Shown here in pieces: positions 62,138 to 64,000 of a DNA stretch of 64,000 nucleotides (the first letter of the stretch is position 1; every line of letters begins with the position of its first letter). Origin of the DNA: Flavobacterium chilense (GTDB lineage Bacteria > Bacteroidota > Bacteroidia > Flavobacteriales > Flavobacteriaceae); contig NZ_LSYT01000003.1 in assembly GCF_001602525.1 (NCBI RefSeq), positions 359,363-423,362 of the forward strand, read 5' to 3'. The translations under genes and the position numbers were made by a program. The notes beneath the pieces are model-generated. The model ran no database searches. It was not told where the DNA came from and saw nothing but the letters and a program-made list of their open reading frames with translations.

Positions 62138-62698
62138 TTATTTTATATATATAATTATAGTGTATTGTGGCCCTGAGGAGGTAACAGTAGCTCTCAAACT
62201 ACTTCCCATGTTTGAAAAGTATCCATTTGTACTATTTGATCCGGCAGTCATGTAAAAATAATTTGACGTATTTAATCCTACTGTAGGTGTGTATAAATCC
62301 ATCACAAATGTACCATTATAGAATATTAAATTAGTATAGGATGTGCTAAATTTAAAACTATCTCCATTGGCTAATGTTGGTAAAGTAATGTAAGCGATAT
62401 TGGTTCCATTCGCTTTAATTGCCATATATGTTGCACTAATTGTACGACCTGTATTATTCCATATTACACCTGTGTTAACAGTTCCACCTCCACTGGATCC
62501 TCCACCAGAAGAGGCTGTATGATTATAATTATAAAATTCGCTTATGCTATGTGGTGCAACTCCATTAGGTTTTGAACTACTGGCGGCGTTGATATTAGTA
62601 GTAGACAATGATGTTAAAGAGATATTTGTTAATTGTGTGATTTTTTTTTCACCACAAATGTCATTTATTGATATTTTACCAGATGAATTTAGAGCCAT
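62138..62698 (-). CDS. Phage-tail-like small structural protein
   Basis: A 186-residue protein without a signal peptide. It starts MALNSSGKISINDICGEKK, followed by SLTSLSTTNINAASSSKPNG and APHSISEFYNYNH, a layout I know from tail-associated proteins of Bacteroidota phages and prophages. A Gly/Ser hinge (SSGGGSSGGG) separates it from a beta-rich C-terminal domain (AIKANGTNIAYITLPTLANG, PQYTIIIYIK). It lies 2 bases downstream of the tail-fibre gene. Binding or decoration of the fibre tip is plausible but unproven. Confidence 0.6.
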   Translation of the reverse strand: MALNSSGKISINDICGEKKITQLTNISLTSLSTTNINAASSSKPNGVAPHSISEFYNYNHTASSGGGSSGGGTVNTGVIWNNTGRTISATYMAIKANGTNIAYITLPTLANGDSFKFSTSYTNLIFYNGTFVMDLYTPTVGLNTSNYFYMTAGSNSTNGYFSNMGSSLRATVTSSGPQYTIIIYIK

Positions 62699-62700
62699 TG

Positions 62701-64000
62701 TTATTTTATTTTTTTTAGAATAATTTTAATTTCTTCGCTTTGTTTCTTATTAATCAATCGTTGTTGTTCAATTTGTGTTTGTTGCTCTTTAATAGCCTCA
62801 AACAATACAGCGACAGCATTTTGATATTTAACAGCTTTGGTTCCATCTTCACGGGTAAGCACCAATTCAGGAAAATTTTCTTCAAGCTCTTGGGCTATAA
62901 AACCGATATTGTCTTTTTGTTCATTATCGATTCTATCATAAACGACTCCTCTTGAAGCCTTAATTCTTTCAATCGCATTTGAAATTGGTCGTATATTTTT
63001 TTTGACTCTTTCATCAGAAAAAGCAGTAACATCTCCGGTAACAGTTAAGGAAGCGCCTGTAATTTCACCTGAAAATGCTGAATAAGCAGTATAATTAATA
63101 TCTGTTAAAACGGTTTTCCAAGAAGTCCAACCGGTAGTCCCACTACCTGTATTATTTCCTCTAAATTTCATGCCACTACCGTCTCTAGAAATGGTTAATT
63201 GTTGTCTGCCATCTCCAGAAGCCATATGCAATGTTGATGTATAACTATAACCTGAAGAAGGGGATTCTTCTCTCGCAATAGTTGAAATACTACCAGATAA
63301 ATTATCTAATTGTATACCTTGTTGGAATGGAAATCCTGTAGAGTTTCCAGTTAAATTTCCAACAAAAGCAGGAGCAGTTACTATTCCAGTAAATATTGGA
63401 GAAGCTACAGGAGCTTTTAAAGTATCATTACCATTAAGTTTACTTATAGCTGATAAAACGGTATCAGATGCAGAAATCGTTCCTGCTGCAGAAGCATAAC
63501 CTGTTAATGTTGATGCAATAGCTCGTGCATTTGAAAAATATAAGTTACCAGATTCCGGAACATTAGCTGTATTTAAAGCCTGCCAAGTTTTATCACCTCT
63601 CCAATATTGAACAGGTGTACCAGAGCTTATGCTGTTTTCTTTGCCTGTATCTGTAATTGTAATGTTTGTAGATCCGTCAAAAGAAACTCCATTAATTGTT
63701 CTAGGGTTTGTTAGTTTAGTTGCAGATAAAACATTTTTTGTCACATCAGTTGTATTGTCAACATTTGAAAGGCCTACATCAGTTTTGGTTAGTGTTACTA
63801 CACCAGTTTTTCCTGCAACACTGTCTACTGCTCCGCTTGTAATAAAGACGTACGCAGTGCCGCTCCAGCGATATGTTTTATTAGTATCTTTTGCGATATA
63901 AATTTTTCCTGTCTGTCCTGTTGCAGGAAAACCAGCCAGGTTTGTAAATTCTAATACATCATCAACATAACTTGGTAATTGCGTTGTTAGGATAATTCCG
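62701..64000 (-). CDS. Tail-fibre protein with C-terminal S74 intramolecular chaperone (5' end beyond window)
   Basis: The frame is open to the right edge on the minus strand, with upstream coding (KTGVVTLTKTDVGLSNVDNT, a classic tail-fibre repeat) before the GTG at 63744, so it is partial. The shaft has repetitive beta-rich segments (NGVSFDGSTNITITDTG, YFSNARAIASTLTGYASAAG, YWRGDKTWQALNT). The last 110 residues are a peptidase S74/endosialidase chaperone: SDERVKKNIRPISNAIERIK, GFIAQELEENFPELV and a coiled coil (IKEQQTQIEQQRLINKKQSE). S74 domains trimerise the fibre and cut themselves off at the Ser of SDER (codon 63016-63018). It may belong to a prophage remnant or a surface adhesin. Confidence 0.85.
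   Translation of the reverse strand, partial: GIILTTQLPSYVDDVLEFTNLAGFPATGQTGKIYIAKDTNKTYRWSGTAYVFITSGAVDSVAGKTGVVTLTKTDVGLSNVDNTTDVTKNVLSATKLTNPRTINGVSFDGSTNITITDTGKENSISSGTPVQYWRGDKTWQALNTANVPESGNLYFSNARAIASTLTGYASAAGTISASDTVLSAISKLNGNDTLKAPVASPIFTGIVTAPAFVGNLTGNSTGFPFQQGIQLDNLSGSISTIAREESPSSGYSYTSTLHMASGDGRQQLTISRDGSGMKFRGNNTGSGTTGWTSWKTVLTDINYTAYSAFSGEITGASLTVTGDVTAFSDERVKKNIRPISNAIERIKASRGVVYDRIDNEQKDNIGFIAQELEENFPELVLTREDGTKAVKYQNAVAVLFEAIKEQQTQIEQQRLINKKQSEEIKIILKKIK

Overview
The window looks like chromosomal DNA of a Flavobacterium-type member of the Bacteroidota. It is AT-rich, its genes carry Bacteroidota families (TonB-dependent receptor with carboxypeptidase-like N-terminal domain, DUF4374, DUF4272, DUF2271, GH140), several promoters match the Bacteroidota TAnnTTTG box, and non-ATG starts and weak ribosome binding sites are common. 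No tRNA, rRNA, CRISPR array or transposase gene was seen.

Region 1 (1-36.1 kb, nearly all + strand) is a large carbohydrate-degradation locus, almost every product with a Sec or lipoprotein signal. In order: PL1 pectate lyase (cut by the left edge), DUF6298-like two-domain protein, GH140 apiosidase-like, GH28, GH43-like, BNR propeller, GH78, CE19-like esterase with an STN-like N-terminus, GH95, (alpha/alpha)6 hydrolase, an unrelated membrane protein, a second GH78, a sialidase-like lipoprotein, a TIM-barrel lipoprotein, a GH67/GH20-like protein, GH2 with malectin, and GH2. Apiosidase, rhamnosidases, GH95, GH2, GH28, esterase and pectate lyase together suggest a pectin target, most likely rhamnogalacturonan II or substituted homogalacturonan (inference). 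No SusC/SusD pair or regulator lies inside the window. Nearly every spacer holds dispersed palindromic repeats.

Region 2 (36.4-47.5 kb): a DUF4272 gene, then a minus-strand iron/redox cluster: ankyrin protein, DUF2271 protein, PepSY-diflavin reductase, ApbE, TonB-dependent receptor and DUF4374 lipoprotein. The last two plus PepSY resemble the XusABC xenosiderophore system of Bacteroides.

Region 3 (47.7-53.5 kb): FadR-type regulator, PQQ-type sugar dehydrogenase, AraC regulator, GNAT-like protein, and an HxlR regulator divergent from a quinone oxidoreductase-cupin operon, with a palindromic operator candidate between them.

Region 4 (53.6-57.3 kb, minus strand) looks like an interbacterial-antagonism island: a PAAR-like/GH19 fusion effector, a secreted DUF3298-like candidate immunity protein, a small secreted protein, and a broken paralogue of the latter.

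Region 5 (57.6-60.6 kb) is metNIQ, preceded by a promoter, a Met/Cys-rich leader ORF and an intrinsic terminator: a strong candidate for translation-coupled attenuation. The right end (60.6-64 kb) holds a response regulator, a glycosyltransferase-like protein, a small phage-tail-like protein and a tail-fibre protein with an S74 intramolecular chaperone that runs off the edge.
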